Position numbers and translations under genes: made by a program | Part shown: positions 20,455 through 28,776 of the stretch, in pieces | Position numbering within the stretch: position 1 is the first letter of the stretch | Layout of the letters: each line of letters starts with the position of its first letter | Assembly: GCF_002090115.1 (NCBI RefSeq) | Contig: NZ_BBRK01000005.1 | Span: 186,001-250,000, forward strand | Direction: 5' to 3' | Length of the DNA: 64,000 nucleotides | DNA from: Demequina sp. NBRC 110054 | GTDB taxonomy: Bacteria; Actinomycetota; Actinomycetes; Actinomycetales; Demequinaceae | Notes under the pieces: generated by a model | The model's database searches: none | What the model was told of the DNA's origin: nothing | The model's input: the letters and a program-made list of their open reading frames with translations, nothing else

Positions 20455-21306
20455 TCACTCATGCACCGACATCGTCAGGTGTGGCTTGCTGCCGTCGGCG
20501 TTGGTCACCGCGGCCTCCCAGCCGAGCTCCGTCCGTCGTGAGGTGAAACCGACCTTTGCCGGAAGCAGTACCGGTCGCGCGAAGGACACGTCCGTCGTGA
20601 AGGCCTCCGGGAGCCGGCCCTCGAGCGAGGCCAGGGCGTGGGCGTGGGTCCACATGCCGTGGATGAGCGGCCGAGTGAAGCCGAAGGCGCGCGCCATAAC
20701 GCGGCTCGTGTGGATGGGGTTGGGGTCGTGGGACACGGCGCGGTACCTGCGCCCCAGATCGGGACCGAGTCTCCAGGTCGCGTGCGGGGTGGCCGGGACG
20801 AACGGTGCGCGCGGGATCTCGACCGGTTCGCCGGCGACACGAGCGCCGGACGACAGGTAGGTGCTGACCCCCTCCCATACAGTCTCGCCCGCGGTCTCGA
20901 TCGTCCCGACAAGGTCGAGCAGCGCGCCCCTCGCGTGCGGGCGGAGGTTCTCGGCACGCACAGTGATGTCGAGGCGCTCGCTCGCCGCGACGGGCCGGCG
21001 AAGGGTCATCGAGTTGCTGACGTGGACGGCTCCGACCAGGCGGACCGTGCTGTCCGGCGATCCGAGCAGGTGGACGTGCAGGGGGAACGTGAGCACGTGC
21101 AGCCAGGTGGGAGGGACCGTATCCCTGAGCGTGAAGCCGCAGACCCGGTCGTACGCCGCGAGACGGCTCGCGTCCTGCCCCTGATCGACGAGCGAGACGC
21201 CGCCGGCGGGGAGCCGCGCCTCTCCCTTGCCGGTGGGCACCATTGCGCGAGCAAACGCGGCGCCCATCGCAGGAGAACGATCCAGCGTGACGGACTGAGT
21301 CGCCAT
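20455..21306 (-). CDS. MaoC-like (R)-hydroxyacyl dehydratase, HtdX type
   Basis: This 283-residue protein has a C-terminal hotdog/MaoC hydratase motif: YRAVSHDPNPIHTSRVMARAFGF then LIHGMWTHAHALA, containing the catalytic Asp/His hydratase signature. The N-terminal half resembles a second, degenerate hotdog. It should interconvert 3-hydroxyacyl and 2-enoyl thioesters. The order MaoC, FabG4-type reductase, FadA2-type thiolase matches the mycobacterial htdX-fabG4-fadA2 locus. The ATG at 21306 overlaps the stop of the FabG-like gene by one base (TGATG), which indicates translational coupling and fixes the start. Whether the module runs in beta-oxidation or in reductive acyl synthesis is open. Confidence 0.88.
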   Translation of the reverse strand: MATQSVTLDRSPAMGAAFARAMVPTGKGEARLPAGGVSLVDQGQDASRLAAYDRVCGFTLRDTVPPTWLHVLTFPLHVHLLGSPDSTVRLVGAVHVSNSMTLRRPVAASERLDITVRAENLRPHARGALLDLVGTIETAGETVWEGVSTYLSSGARVAGEPVEIPRAPFVPATPHATWRLGPDLGRRYRAVSHDPNPIHTSRVMARAFGFTRPLIHGMWTHAHALASLEGRLPEAFTTDVSFARPVLLPAKVGFTSRRTELGWEAAVTNADGSKPHLTMSVHE

Positions 21307-22649
21307 CACGCACCGACCACGTTCTGCCCGCACACGCGGACGATCTGACCGCTCACGCCCTGGGACGCGGGGTCGAGGAAGTACCCGATCGTCTCGGCGA
21401 CGTCGACGGGCCGCCCGCCCTGACCGAGGCTGTTGAGCCGTCGGAAGATCTCCCGCTGCACGAACGGGATGCGCGCAGTCATGTCCGTCTCGATGAAGCC
21501 CGGCGCGACGGCATTCACCGTGATCCCGCGCGAGGCGAGGTCCGGAGCCATGGCCTGGACCAGGCCCGCGACTCCGGCCTTGGACGCGGCGTAGTTCGCC
21601 TGGCCCTTGTTGCCCGCCAGTCCGGAGGTCGAGGCGACGCCGACGATCCGGCCGCCGTCTGCCAGGCCGCCGGGCTGGTCCGGCGCGAGCAGGACCTCAT
21701 TGATGCGCATCTGGGCGGCAAGGTTGACCTCGACCACCGAGGCCCAACGGGCGGCATCGGTGTTCGCGAGCAGCTTGTCCCGCGTGATCCCGGCATTGTG
21801 GACGATCCCGTGCAGCGCCGCGTGGCGCGTCGCGACGTGCGCCGCGATACGCGTGCCGGCGTCCGCAGCGGTGATGTCCAGCTGGAGCGCGGTTCCCGCG
21901 ATCTCATTCGCGACGGCGGCAAGTGACTCGCCGGCGGCGGGGATGTCGACCGCCACGATCGTCGCGCCGTCCCTCGCAAGGGTGCGCGCGATGGCCGCGC
22001 CGATGCCCCGCGCGGCGCCGGTCACGACGACGGTGCGGCCGGCGAGCGGAGCCTCGCTCGGCGCGGCAGTGTCGGCGGCGCCCACCGTCCAGGTCTGCCC
22101 GTCAACGAACGCGGACCGCCCCTGCAGGAGGAACTCGAGCGTCGACGCGAGCGAGGACGGGCCGGCGGCCGGATCCACGAGGATCAGGTTCGAGGTCGCC
22201 CCACGGCGAAGCTCCTTGCCGACCGTGCGGTCGATGCCGTCGAGCGCACGCGCGACCGCGCGCTGCTCCCAGCCGCCCGCCGCCGGGCGCGCAAGGATGA
22301 TGATCCGTCCGGCCCGCTCGAGCCCGCGCAGGGCCGGCCGCAGCACCGCGCGGAGACCCTCGAGCTCTCCGAGGGTCTCCAGGTCGGTGGCGTCGACCAC
22401 GAGCGCGCCGATGCGGTCCCCGTAGCCCGGGGCGTCTCCGTCGCCCGAGTCGATCACCGGTGCCTCGTACGGCCTACCGAGCACGGCGAGGGTCTCCCTG
22501 CCCAGACGCGACGGCCCGAGCTCGGCGAGCACGATCGCCCCCGAGGGATAGGCGCGCCCACGCCGCAGCACCGGCGGCTCCGCGAGTCCGGCCTTGGCCG
22601 CGACCTTGCGTCCGACGGGGGAGTAGTAGGCGGCTTCGAGCGCGGACAT
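21306..22649 (-). CDS. FabG4-type 3-oxoacyl reductase (high-molecular-weight SDR)
   Basis: This 447-residue protein joins an N-terminal flavodoxin-like region of about 200 residues to a C-terminal short-chain dehydrogenase. The latter shows TGAARGIG, HNAGITRDKLLAN, STSGLAGNKGQANYAASKAG (the catalytic Ser, Tyr, Lys) and VAPGFIETDMT. This two-part layout is that of mycobacterial FabG4, an NADH-dependent 3-ketoacyl-CoA reductase, and differs from ordinary 250-residue FabG. The ATG at 22649 overlaps the thiolase stop, and its own stop overlaps the MaoC start, so all three are translationally coupled. It would catalyse the 3-oxoacyl/3-hydroxyacyl step between thiolase and hydratase. Confidence 0.9.
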   Translation of the reverse strand: MSALEAAYYSPVGRKVAAKAGLAEPPVLRRGRAYPSGAIVLAELGPSRLGRETLAVLGRPYEAPVIDSGDGDAPGYGDRIGALVVDATDLETLGELEGLRAVLRPALRGLERAGRIIILARPAAGGWEQRAVARALDGIDRTVGKELRRGATSNLILVDPAAGPSSLASTLEFLLQGRSAFVDGQTWTVGAADTAAPSEAPLAGRTVVVTGAARGIGAAIARTLARDGATIVAVDIPAAGESLAAVANEIAGTALQLDITAADAGTRIAAHVATRHAALHGIVHNAGITRDKLLANTDAARWASVVEVNLAAQMRINEVLLAPDQPGGLADGGRIVGVASTSGLAGNKGQANYAASKAGVAGLVQAMAPDLASRGITVNAVAPGFIETDMTARIPFVQREIFRRLNSLGQGGRPVDVAETIGYFLDPASQGVSGQIVRVCGQNVVGA

Positions 22650-23917
22650 CACACGGCCTCCAGGATCGCGACGAGCCCCTGTCCGCCCGCGGCGCACATC
22701 GATATCAGCCCCTTGCTGCCCGGTCCTCGGGAATGGAGCAGCTTCGCGAGCGTCGGGACGATGCGCGCACCGGTCGCGGCGAAGGGGTGGCCGACGGCGA
22801 GCGACGACCCCGTGACGTTGAGGCGGGAGCGGTCGATGGTGCCGATGGGACGCTCGAGTCCCACGGACGCGCAGTACTCCTCGTCCGCCCAGGCTTTGAG
22901 AGTCGCGGCGACGGTGGAGGCGAAGGCCTCGTGGATCTCGATGAGGTCCATGTCCTCGATGCTCAGCCCCTGGCGAGCCAGCAGGCGTCCCGTGGCGGCG
23001 ACGGGGGCGAGCAGGAGATCGGCTCCTCCCGGATGGTCGACGGCGGCGACCTCGGCGTCGACGACCCGGGCGAGGATCGGTAGGCCTTGCTCGGCCGCCC
23101 AGTCGGCGTCCGCGAGGAGCACGGCGGCGGCGCCGTCCGACAGCGCGGTGGAGTTGCCCGCGGTCATCGTCCCCGCCGCGCCGCCGAACACGGGGCGGAG
23201 CTTCGCGAGGGCCTCGGGTGTCGTCTCGGGACGCAGGATCGCGTCCTTGGACAGGCCCAGGAAGGGGGTGACGAGGTCGTCGAAGAAGCCGTCGTCCCAT
23301 GCCTTCGCGAGGTTGCGGTGGGAGCTCGCGGCGATCTCGTCCTGCTCCTCACGCGTGACCTCCCAGCGCACGGTCGTCAGCGCCTGGTGCTCTCCCATGG
23401 AAAGCCCCGTGCGGGGCTCCTCGACGCGCGGGGCGAGCGGCGCGAGGTGCGAGGGCCGGATCCCGGCCAGCGCCTTGATCCTCGCCTGCGCCGTGCGCGC
23501 GCGGTTCGCGGCGTGCAGGGTGCGCTGCAGGTCCCCGCTCACGGTGATCGGCGCGTCCGACGTCGAGTCGCAGCCGGCCGCGATGCCATGCGTGAGCTGC
23601 CCGAGCGCGATCTTGTTGGCGAGGTACACCGTCGCCTCGAGCCCGGTCGCGCATGCCTGCTGGAGGTCGCAGGCCGGGGTGTCGGGCGCGAGCGCGGAGC
23701 TGAGGACGGCCTCTCGCGTGAGGTTGAAGTCGTGCGGGTGCTTGAGGACCGCACCGCCCGCGACCTCGCCGACGCGGGTGCCTGCGAGCCCGTAGCGCGC
23801 GACGAGCCCGTCGATCGCGGCTGTCATGAGGTCATGGTTCGATGCCTCGCGAAGCGCGCCTCCTGCCTTGGCGAAGGGTGTGCGGTTTCCTCCAACGACC
23901 ACGACGGTGTGGTTCAT
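22649..23917 (-). CDS. fadA2: Acetyl-CoA acyltransferase (thiolase), FadA2-like
   Basis: This 422-residue thiolase carries the nucleophilic Cys89 in DLQQACATGLEA, the catalytic His in IEIHEAFAST, and the C-terminal GHPFAATGAR and CAAGGQG motifs with the second Cys. It cleaves 3-oxoacyl-CoA in beta-oxidation or runs in reverse as a condensing step. The ATG at 23917 follows GGAGG at good spacing. It leads a three-gene operon (thiolase, FabG4-like reductase, MaoC hydratase) and is divergent from a TetR gene that, with the inverted repeats in the 77 bp between them, probably controls both directions. It lacks any sign of truncation. Confidence 0.94.
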   Translation of the reverse strand: MNHTVVVVGGNRTPFAKAGGALREASNHDLMTAAIDGLVARYGLAGTRVGEVAGGAVLKHPHDFNLTREAVLSSALAPDTPACDLQQACATGLEATVYLANKIALGQLTHGIAAGCDSTSDAPITVSGDLQRTLHAANRARTAQARIKALAGIRPSHLAPLAPRVEEPRTGLSMGEHQALTTVRWEVTREEQDEIAASSHRNLAKAWDDGFFDDLVTPFLGLSKDAILRPETTPEALAKLRPVFGGAAGTMTAGNSTALSDGAAAVLLADADWAAEQGLPILARVVDAEVAAVDHPGGADLLLAPVAATGRLLARQGLSIEDMDLIEIHEAFASTVAATLKAWADEEYCASVGLERPIGTIDRSRLNVTGSSLAVGHPFAATGARIVPTLAKLLHSRGPGSKGLISMCAAGGQGLVAILEAV

Positions 23918-23950
23918 GATGCCTCCGAGACCTCGAGGGAATTTCTCCGA

Positions 23951-23970
23951 TACCGACGGTAGCAGATACC
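23951..23970. promoter_or_regulatory. Candidate TetR operator in the fadA2-tetR gap
   Basis: TACCGACGGTA at 23951-23961 is a perfect inverted repeat of 5-bp arms around one base, and its right arm GGTA forms a second inverted repeat with TACC at 23967-23970. The TetR start is served by a TATAGT hexamer at 23983-23988, just downstream, so binding here could block both divergent promoters. Confidence 0.5.
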
Positions 23971-23994
23971 TGGCGTACTCGATATAGTGGGGAC

Positions 23995-24627
23995 ATGACG
24001 GAGGTCAAGCAGGACGGCCGGGACACCCGCTGGGAGTCGCACCGCGCGAAGCGGCGCGAGGAGCTGGTGTCCCATGCGCTGCGCGCGATTCGATCGCAGG
24101 GCGCCGGCATCGGCATGGAGGAGATCGCGGCCCGCGCTGGCACCTCCAAGACCGTGATCTACAGGCATTTCGGCGACCGCGCGGGACTCTACGCCGCAGT
24201 TGTCGCGTCGGTGCACGCCTACATCCATGAGGGGCTCACCGCGACGCTAGAGGACTCGGAGGCCGCCGACCTCACCGCACTCGTCGCGGAGCTCGCCGAC
24301 ACCTACCTGCGGCTCGTCGAGCAGGACCCGGAGATCTACCGGTTCACCCTGCATCGTCCCGCGCGTGCCGACGACGACTCGCTCGACCCGGCGGGCTCGC
24401 TCACCGCGATGATCAGCGAGCACATCGGCGTGGCGTTGGGGGAGCGGCTCGTGCTCGCGGGCCGCGACGCCGCCCCCGCGGAGACGTGGGCGCACGGCCT
24501 CGTCGGCTTCATCAGGGCCGCGGCCGATCACTGGATGGCCACCGATCCCCGACCCCCGCGCGACACCGTCGTCGCGCAGATCACCGATCTCTTCGCCCCG
24601 GCGTTCACCGAGGCGATGCGGCACTGA
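23995..24627 (+). CDS. TetR-family regulator of the fatty-acid cluster
   Basis: This 210-residue protein has an N-terminal TetR helix-turn-helix (MEEIAARAGTSKTVIYRHFGDRAGLYAAV, about residues 39-68) and a variable ligand-binding C-terminal domain. Genes in this position, between a thiolase operon and an acyl-CoA oxidase, generally respond to acyl-CoA or fatty acids, which I infer here. No ribosome site is visible; TATAGT ends 6 nt before the ATG, so the message is probably leaderless. The acyl-CoA oxidase begins 29 bp after the stop and may be co-transcribed. Confidence 0.9.
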   Translation: MTEVKQDGRDTRWESHRAKRREELVSHALRAIRSQGAGIGMEEIAARAGTSKTVIYRHFGDRAGLYAAVVASVHAYIHEGLTATLEDSEAADLTALVAELADTYLRLVEQDPEIYRFTLHRPARADDDSLDPAGSLTAMISEHIGVALGERLVLAGRDAAPAETWAHGLVGFIRAAADHWMATDPRPPRDTVVAQITDLFAPAFTEAMRH

Positions 24628-24656
24628 CACCCACCCCACCACCACAGGGAGCGACA

Positions 24657-26606
24657 ATGACGTCGACCGACACCCGACCCTCCTCCGTCCCCGCGGAGAG
24701 CCTCACCGCGCTCGGCTCGCGGCTGCGCGCCGCGCTCGATGGGCCCTTCGCCGCGGAGCGCGGTGCCGCGCGGGCGGCTTTCCCCGCCCAGAACCTGCTG
24801 CGGGATCCCGAGATGGACATCGCGGAGTCGCGAGAGTGGGTCCTCGCTCGCCTGCGCGAGCTGGACGGCGCCGGCTTCGGCTCCGCGGGGGTGCCGAACG
24901 GGGCGGACGCGGTCAACGATCCGCTCACGGCCGTCGTCACCTTCGAGACGCTCGCGCACGGTGACCTGTCGGTGACGATCAAGTCTGGGGTGCAATGGGG
25001 GCTTTTCGGGGGAGCGGTGATGAACCTCGGGAACGCCTGGCATCGGGACACGTATCTGCCCGACATCACCTCCCTCAAGCTTCTCGGCGCCTTCGCGATG
25101 ACGGAGCTGGGCCACGGCTCCGACGTTCAGGGCCTCGAGACGACGATCACCTACATCCGCGAGACCGACGAGTTCGACGTCCACTCGCCCACGCCGGGCG
25201 CCACCAAGGCGTATCTCGGCAACGCGGCGACGCACGGCACGATGGCGGCCGTGTTCGGCCAGCTCGTGGTGGACGGGGTCCAGCACGGAGTCCATACGAT
25301 CCTCGTGCCGATCAGGGACGATGCGGGAGCGGACGTCCCTGGCGTCACCACGGGGGACCAGGGCCACAAGGGCGGCCTGCTCGGCGTCGACAACGGCACG
25401 CTGCGCTTCGATCACCTCCGCGTGCCTCGCCGGATGCTGCTGGACCGGTACGGCGGCGTGACGGCGGAGGGCGTCTACGAGTCGTCGATCGAGAACCCGA
25501 ACCGGCGCTTCTTCACGATGCTGGGCACGCTGGTGCGCGGGCGCGTGTGCATCGCCGCGGCCTCCGGCATCGCCGCGCGGCGTGCGCTGTCGATCTCGGT
25601 GCGCCATGCGCTGCGCCGTCGCCAGTTCGCTGCGCCGGGCCGCCCCGACGGGGTGCTGCTGCTCGACTATCAGACCCATCAGCGCCGGCTGCTCCCGCTC
25701 GTCGCGCGCTCCTACGCGCTCGGCTTCGCGCAGAACGAGCTGACGGGACGGCTCGTCCACATCCAGAGCGGGGGAGCGCACACCGAGGCGGACCAGCGCG
25801 AGCTCGAGCTGCGGGCCGCCGGCATCAAGGCGATGACCTCCCGCTTCGCGAACGACGCCGTCCAGGAGGCGCGCGAGGCGTGCGGCGGCGCGGGCTACCT
25901 GAGCGAGAACCGCATCGTCGGCATCCGCGAGGACGTCGACGTGTTCGCGACGTTCGAGGGCGACAACACGGTGCTGCTCCAGCTCGTGGCCAAGGGGATG
26001 CTCGGGTCGTACGCGGAAGAGTGGAAGGCTCTCGACCGCGCGGGCATGATGCAGGCGCTCACGCGTGCCGCGGGCGGAGCCTTCGCCGAGCGCACCTCGG
26101 CGCGCCTGCTCGCCGAGCGCCTCGCGGACACGGCTCGTCGAGGTCCCGAGCAGACGACCTTGGTGGATCGGGGCTGGCACGCGCTCATGTTCGAGGAGCG
26201 CGAGAAGCACGTCCTCGAGTCGCTCGCGCGCCGCATCCGGGCGGCGAGCAAGAGCTCGGGCGACAGGTTCGAGGCGATCAACCGCCTCGGCGGCCACATG
26301 CAGTTCGCGGCACGGGCCCACGTCGAGCGGCAGGTGCTCGACGCCTTCGTGGAGGCGATCGAGGGGTGCGACGACCGTGAGGCGCGCGCGGTCCTCGAGC
26401 GAGTGTGCTCGCTGTATGCGCTCAGCTCGATCCACGACGATCGGGCATGGTTCATGGAGCACCAGCGGATCTCGACCGGTCGTGCGAAGGCGATCGGCGA
26501 CCAGATCGACGCGCTGTGCCGCGAGCTGCGGCCTCACGCGCTGCCGCTGGTCGAGGGGCTGGGCATCCCCGCCGAGTGGCTGCGCGCGGCGGTGCTGGAG
26601 GACTGA
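24657..26606 (+). CDS. Acyl-CoA oxidase/dehydrogenase (ACOX family)
   Basis: This 649-residue flavoenzyme belongs to the acyl-CoA oxidase branch of the acyl-CoA dehydrogenase superfamily: FAMTELGHGSDVQGLETT is the oxidase form of the FAD signature, EACGGAGYLSENRI carries the catalytic Glu region, and FEGDNTVLLQLVAKG is typical. The extended C-terminal ACOX domain accounts for the length, against about 380 for ordinary acyl-CoA dehydrogenases. It would introduce the 2,3 double bond, passing electrons to oxygen if a true oxidase. The ATG at 24657 follows AGGGAG; the frame is open upstream only as a shadow of tetR. It supplies the first oxidation step missing from the thiolase operon. Confidence 0.88.
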   Translation: MTSTDTRPSSVPAESLTALGSRLRAALDGPFAAERGAARAAFPAQNLLRDPEMDIAESREWVLARLRELDGAGFGSAGVPNGADAVNDPLTAVVTFETLAHGDLSVTIKSGVQWGLFGGAVMNLGNAWHRDTYLPDITSLKLLGAFAMTELGHGSDVQGLETTITYIRETDEFDVHSPTPGATKAYLGNAATHGTMAAVFGQLVVDGVQHGVHTILVPIRDDAGADVPGVTTGDQGHKGGLLGVDNGTLRFDHLRVPRRMLLDRYGGVTAEGVYESSIENPNRRFFTMLGTLVRGRVCIAAASGIAARRALSISVRHALRRRQFAAPGRPDGVLLLDYQTHQRRLLPLVARSYALGFAQNELTGRLVHIQSGGAHTEADQRELELRAAGIKAMTSRFANDAVQEAREACGGAGYLSENRIVGIREDVDVFATFEGDNTVLLQLVAKGMLGSYAEEWKALDRAGMMQALTRAAGGAFAERTSARLLAERLADTARRGPEQTTLVDRGWHALMFEEREKHVLESLARRIRAASKSSGDRFEAINRLGGHMQFAARAHVERQVLDAFVEAIEGCDDREARAVLERVCSLYALSSIHDDRAWFMEHQRISTGRAKAIGDQIDALCRELRPHALPLVEGLGIPAEWLRAAVLED

Positions 26607-26619
26607 GCGAGCCGGCGTC

Positions 26620-26642
26620 GCTCACGGCGTTGCTCACGGCGT
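26620..26642 (+). repeat. Two-copy 12-bp tandem repeat
   Basis: GCTCACGGCGT occurs at 26620 and again at 26632, a 12-bp period, in the gap between the convergent acyl-CoA oxidase and peroxidase genes. It has only two copies and no evident function. Confidence 0.6.
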
Positions 26643-26674
26643 CGAGCCGGGGCGGTGATGCGCCGGGAGCGTGG

Positions 26675-26697
26675 CGGCCACAGGAACGCGGTGGCCG
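26675..26697. terminator. Hairpin between convergent oxidase and peroxidase genes
   Basis: CGGCCAC and GTGGCCG arms (7 bp) with a 9-nt loop sit in the 97 bp between the two convergent stops, 6 bp beyond the peroxidase stop, so it could serve both directions. Confidence 0.5.
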
Positions 26698-26703
26698 TCG
26701 AGG

Positions 26704-27204
26704 TCAGGCGCGCTTGGCGAGCTCCGCGCGGATGTCGGCCTCGAGCGACGCGGGCTCCGCCGTGGGCGCGTACCGCTTGACGACCGTGCCGTCGCGCGCG
26801 ATGAGGAACTTGGTGAAGTTCCACTTGATCGCGCCGCCCCGCAGCCAGCTCGACGTCTCCTGCTTCATCCACTGGTACAGCGGGTGCGTGCCCTTGCCGT
26901 TGACGTCGATCTTGTCGAACATCGGGAAGGTCACGCCGTAGTTCCGCTGGCAGAACTCGCCGATCTGGGTGGCGTCGCCAGGCTCCTGCTTGGCGAACTG
27001 GTTGCACGGGAAGCCGAGGATCTCGAAGCCTTCGTCGTGGAGCGCCGTGTAGAGGCTCTCGAGACCCTCGAACTGAGGCGTGAGCCCGCACTTCGATGCG
27101 GTGTTGACGACGAGCACGACGTTGCCGGCGTAGTCGGAGAGCGGCCGCTCGAACCCCGTGAGGGTGACGGCGGAGAAATCGGAGAGCGATGCAACAGTTG
27201 CCAT
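26704..27204 (-). CDS. Glutathione peroxidase family protein
   Basis: This 166-residue thioredoxin-fold peroxidase removes peroxides. It has the family order [21 protein letters not shown] with the peroxidatic Cys, [13 protein letters not shown] with the resolving Cys and Gln, and the WNFTKFLI tail with the active-site Trp and Asn. In bacteria without glutathione such proteins usually use thioredoxin or mycothiol, so I do not assign the donor. The ATG at 27204 is chosen because the in-frame upstream extension is rich in stops of the convergent kind and lacks homology. Next to an acyl-CoA oxidase, which makes hydrogen peroxide if it is a true oxidase, a role in detoxification is plausible. Confidence 0.93.
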   Translation of the reverse strand: MATVASLSDFSAVTLTGFERPLSDYAGNVVLVVNTASKCGLTPQFEGLESLYTALHDEGFEILGFPCNQFAKQEPGDATQIGEFCQRNYGVTFPMFDKIDVNGKGTHPLYQWMKQETSSWLRGGAIKWNFTKFLIARDGTVVKRYAPTAEPASLEADIRAELAKRA

Positions 27205-27355
27205 GTCACCAAGTGTGGCACCGGCGCACGTCCGCCGAAAGGTGAGGCGCGCGGGAACAGATCCGCCGGTCGGTAGTGTTGACACCGTGCGCCACCGGCG
27301 CGGCCGACTCAAGGGCGAGCGGTCCATCTCACTGTCCGCGTAGATCGGTACCGCC

Positions 27356-28603
27356 TTGCCCACACTCAGCCCCACCCGCGTGCGCCTCGCGCTCCTCGCC
27401 CTCGCCATCGGCGGCTTCGGCATCGGCTCCACGGAGTTCGTGGCGATGGGGCTGCTGCCGGATATCGCTCGGGACCTGCTTCCCGACCTCTACGCCCAGG
27501 ACCCGGACGCCGCGCTCGCGAGGGCCGGCCTCGTGATCTCCGCGTACGCCGCAGGTGTCGTGGTCGGCGCGCCGACCATCGCTGCGATCGCCGCGCGGTT
27601 CCCGAGGAAGAGGCTTCTCACCGTGCTCGCCGTGGTGTTCACCGTAGGCACGGTGGCGTCCGCGATGGCCCCGACGTTCGAGCTCGTGGTCGCGGCGCGC
27701 TTCCTCGCGGCACTGCCGCACGGCGCCTACTTCGGCGTCGCCGCGCTCGTGGCCGCCGAGCTGATGGGCCCGGGCAAGCGGGGGCAGGCGGTCTCGCTCG
27801 TCCTCACCGGCCTCACGATCGCTAACGTCGTCGGCGTGCCGACGATCACCTTCCTCGGCCAACAGGCCGGCTGGCGCGTGGCGTACCTCGCAGTGGCGGC
27901 GATCTTCGCCCTCACGGCGGTCGCCATCGTCGCCGTGGTGCCCTGGCAGGCCGGCGATCCCTCCGCGACGGTGCGCCGCGAGCTGGGGGCCTTCACGCGC
28001 CCAGCGGTCTGGTTCGCGCTGCTGACGGGCGCCCTCGGATTCGGAGGCTTCTTCGCCGTCTACAGCTACGTCTCGCCGCTCGCGACGGGGGTCACGGGGA
28101 CGCCGGAATCGTTCGTGCCGTGGGCCCTCGTGGGCCTGGGACTGGGCATGACGGTCGGCAACTTCGTCGGAGGACGGCTCGCCGATCGCGGCGCGATGAA
28201 GGCGGTGTTCCAGCTGTTCGGCGCCTTCGCCGCGTCGCTGATCGTGCTCGCGCTCTCCGCGTCGACAGTGGTGGGACTGCTCATAGGCCTCTTCCTTGTC
28301 GGTGCGACGTCCTCGGCCATCTCGCCCGCGATCCAGACCCGGCTGATGGACGTCGCGAGCGACAGCCAGACGATGGCCGCGGCGGTGAACCATTCGGCGC
28401 TCAACATCGGCAACAGCCTCGGGGCCTTCCTCGGCGGAGCGGTGATCGCCGCGGGCTGGGGATACCTCGCGCCGACCTGGCTGGGGCTCGCCCTGTGCGT
28501 CCCCGGCGTGGTGTTCGCACTCGCGGGATGGGCCGTGACGCGCCGGAGCGCAGGCGCCGCCGAGGAGGCGCCTGCCAGGGAGTACGTCTCCGCCGCGCAG
28601 TGA
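27356..28603 (+). CDS. MFS transporter, DHA1 (Cmx/AraJ-like)
   Basis: This 415-residue transporter has about twelve hydrophobic helices. It begins [26 protein letters not shown], the classic start of the DHA1 arabinose/chloramphenicol-type efflux subgroup, and has motif-A-like sequence [13 protein letters not shown] after helix 2. The substrate cannot be deduced; drug or sugar export are the family options. The start is a TTG at 27356 without a strong ribosome site; an internal start is possible but would cut helix 1. A perfect 10-bp hairpin lies immediately after the stop, isolating it from the downstream operon. Confidence 0.88.
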   Translation: MPTLSPTRVRLALLALAIGGFGIGSTEFVAMGLLPDIARDLLPDLYAQDPDAALARAGLVISAYAAGVVVGAPTIAAIAARFPRKRLLTVLAVVFTVGTVASAMAPTFELVVAARFLAALPHGAYFGVAALVAAELMGPGKRGQAVSLVLTGLTIANVVGVPTITFLGQQAGWRVAYLAVAAIFALTAVAIVAVVPWQAGDPSATVRRELGAFTRPAVWFALLTGALGFGGFFAVYSYVSPLATGVTGTPESFVPWALVGLGLGMTVGNFVGGRLADRGAMKAVFQLFGAFAASLIVLALSASTVVGLLIGLFLVGATSSAISPAIQTRLMDVASDSQTMAAAVNHSALNIGNSLGAFLGGAVIAAGWGYLAPTWLGLALCVPGVVFALAGWAVTRRSAGAAEEAPAREYVSAAQ

Positions 28604-28606
28604 GGC

Positions 28607-28634
28607 CCGCCCGCGATCTCCCCGTCGCGGGCGG
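28607..28634 (+). terminator. MFS gene terminator hairpin
   Basis: Perfect 10-bp arms CCGCCCGCGA and TCGCGGGCGG with an 8-nt loop begin 3 nt after the MFS stop. It separates the transporter from the livK promoter 50 bp downstream. Confidence 0.75.
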
Positions 28635-28686
28635 CTCCCGTGGCGCGTCCAGCGCCGCGACACGGTTGACGTGACACCCAGTTCCC

Positions 28687-28744
28687 TTGACAGGACCTAG
28701 GTCCCGGTCTAGCGTCAATCGCAACCTGAATCACCTTTCAGGTT
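28687..28744 (+). promoter_or_regulatory. livK promoter with palindromic operator and leader hairpin
   Basis: TTGACA at 28687-28692 and TAGCGT at 28710-28715 are spaced by exactly 17 bp, a near-ideal sigma-70-type promoter. The spacer begins with the perfect 12-bp palindrome GGACCTAGGTCC (28693-28704), where a repressor would block polymerase. The TetR encoded in the operon is the obvious candidate. In the leader, AACCTGA and TCAGGTT (28723-28744) form a 7-bp stem with an 8-nt loop. Confidence 0.7.
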
Positions 28745-28776
28745 AGGAACTTTCAAAGGCGAAAGGTGTCCCCAAC

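Noticed and set aside
20295-20462. Longer acyl-CoA ligase start at 20462
   Set aside because: The added residues are Arg/Gly-rich with no homology, while the ATG at 20294 has a strong AGGAGG site.
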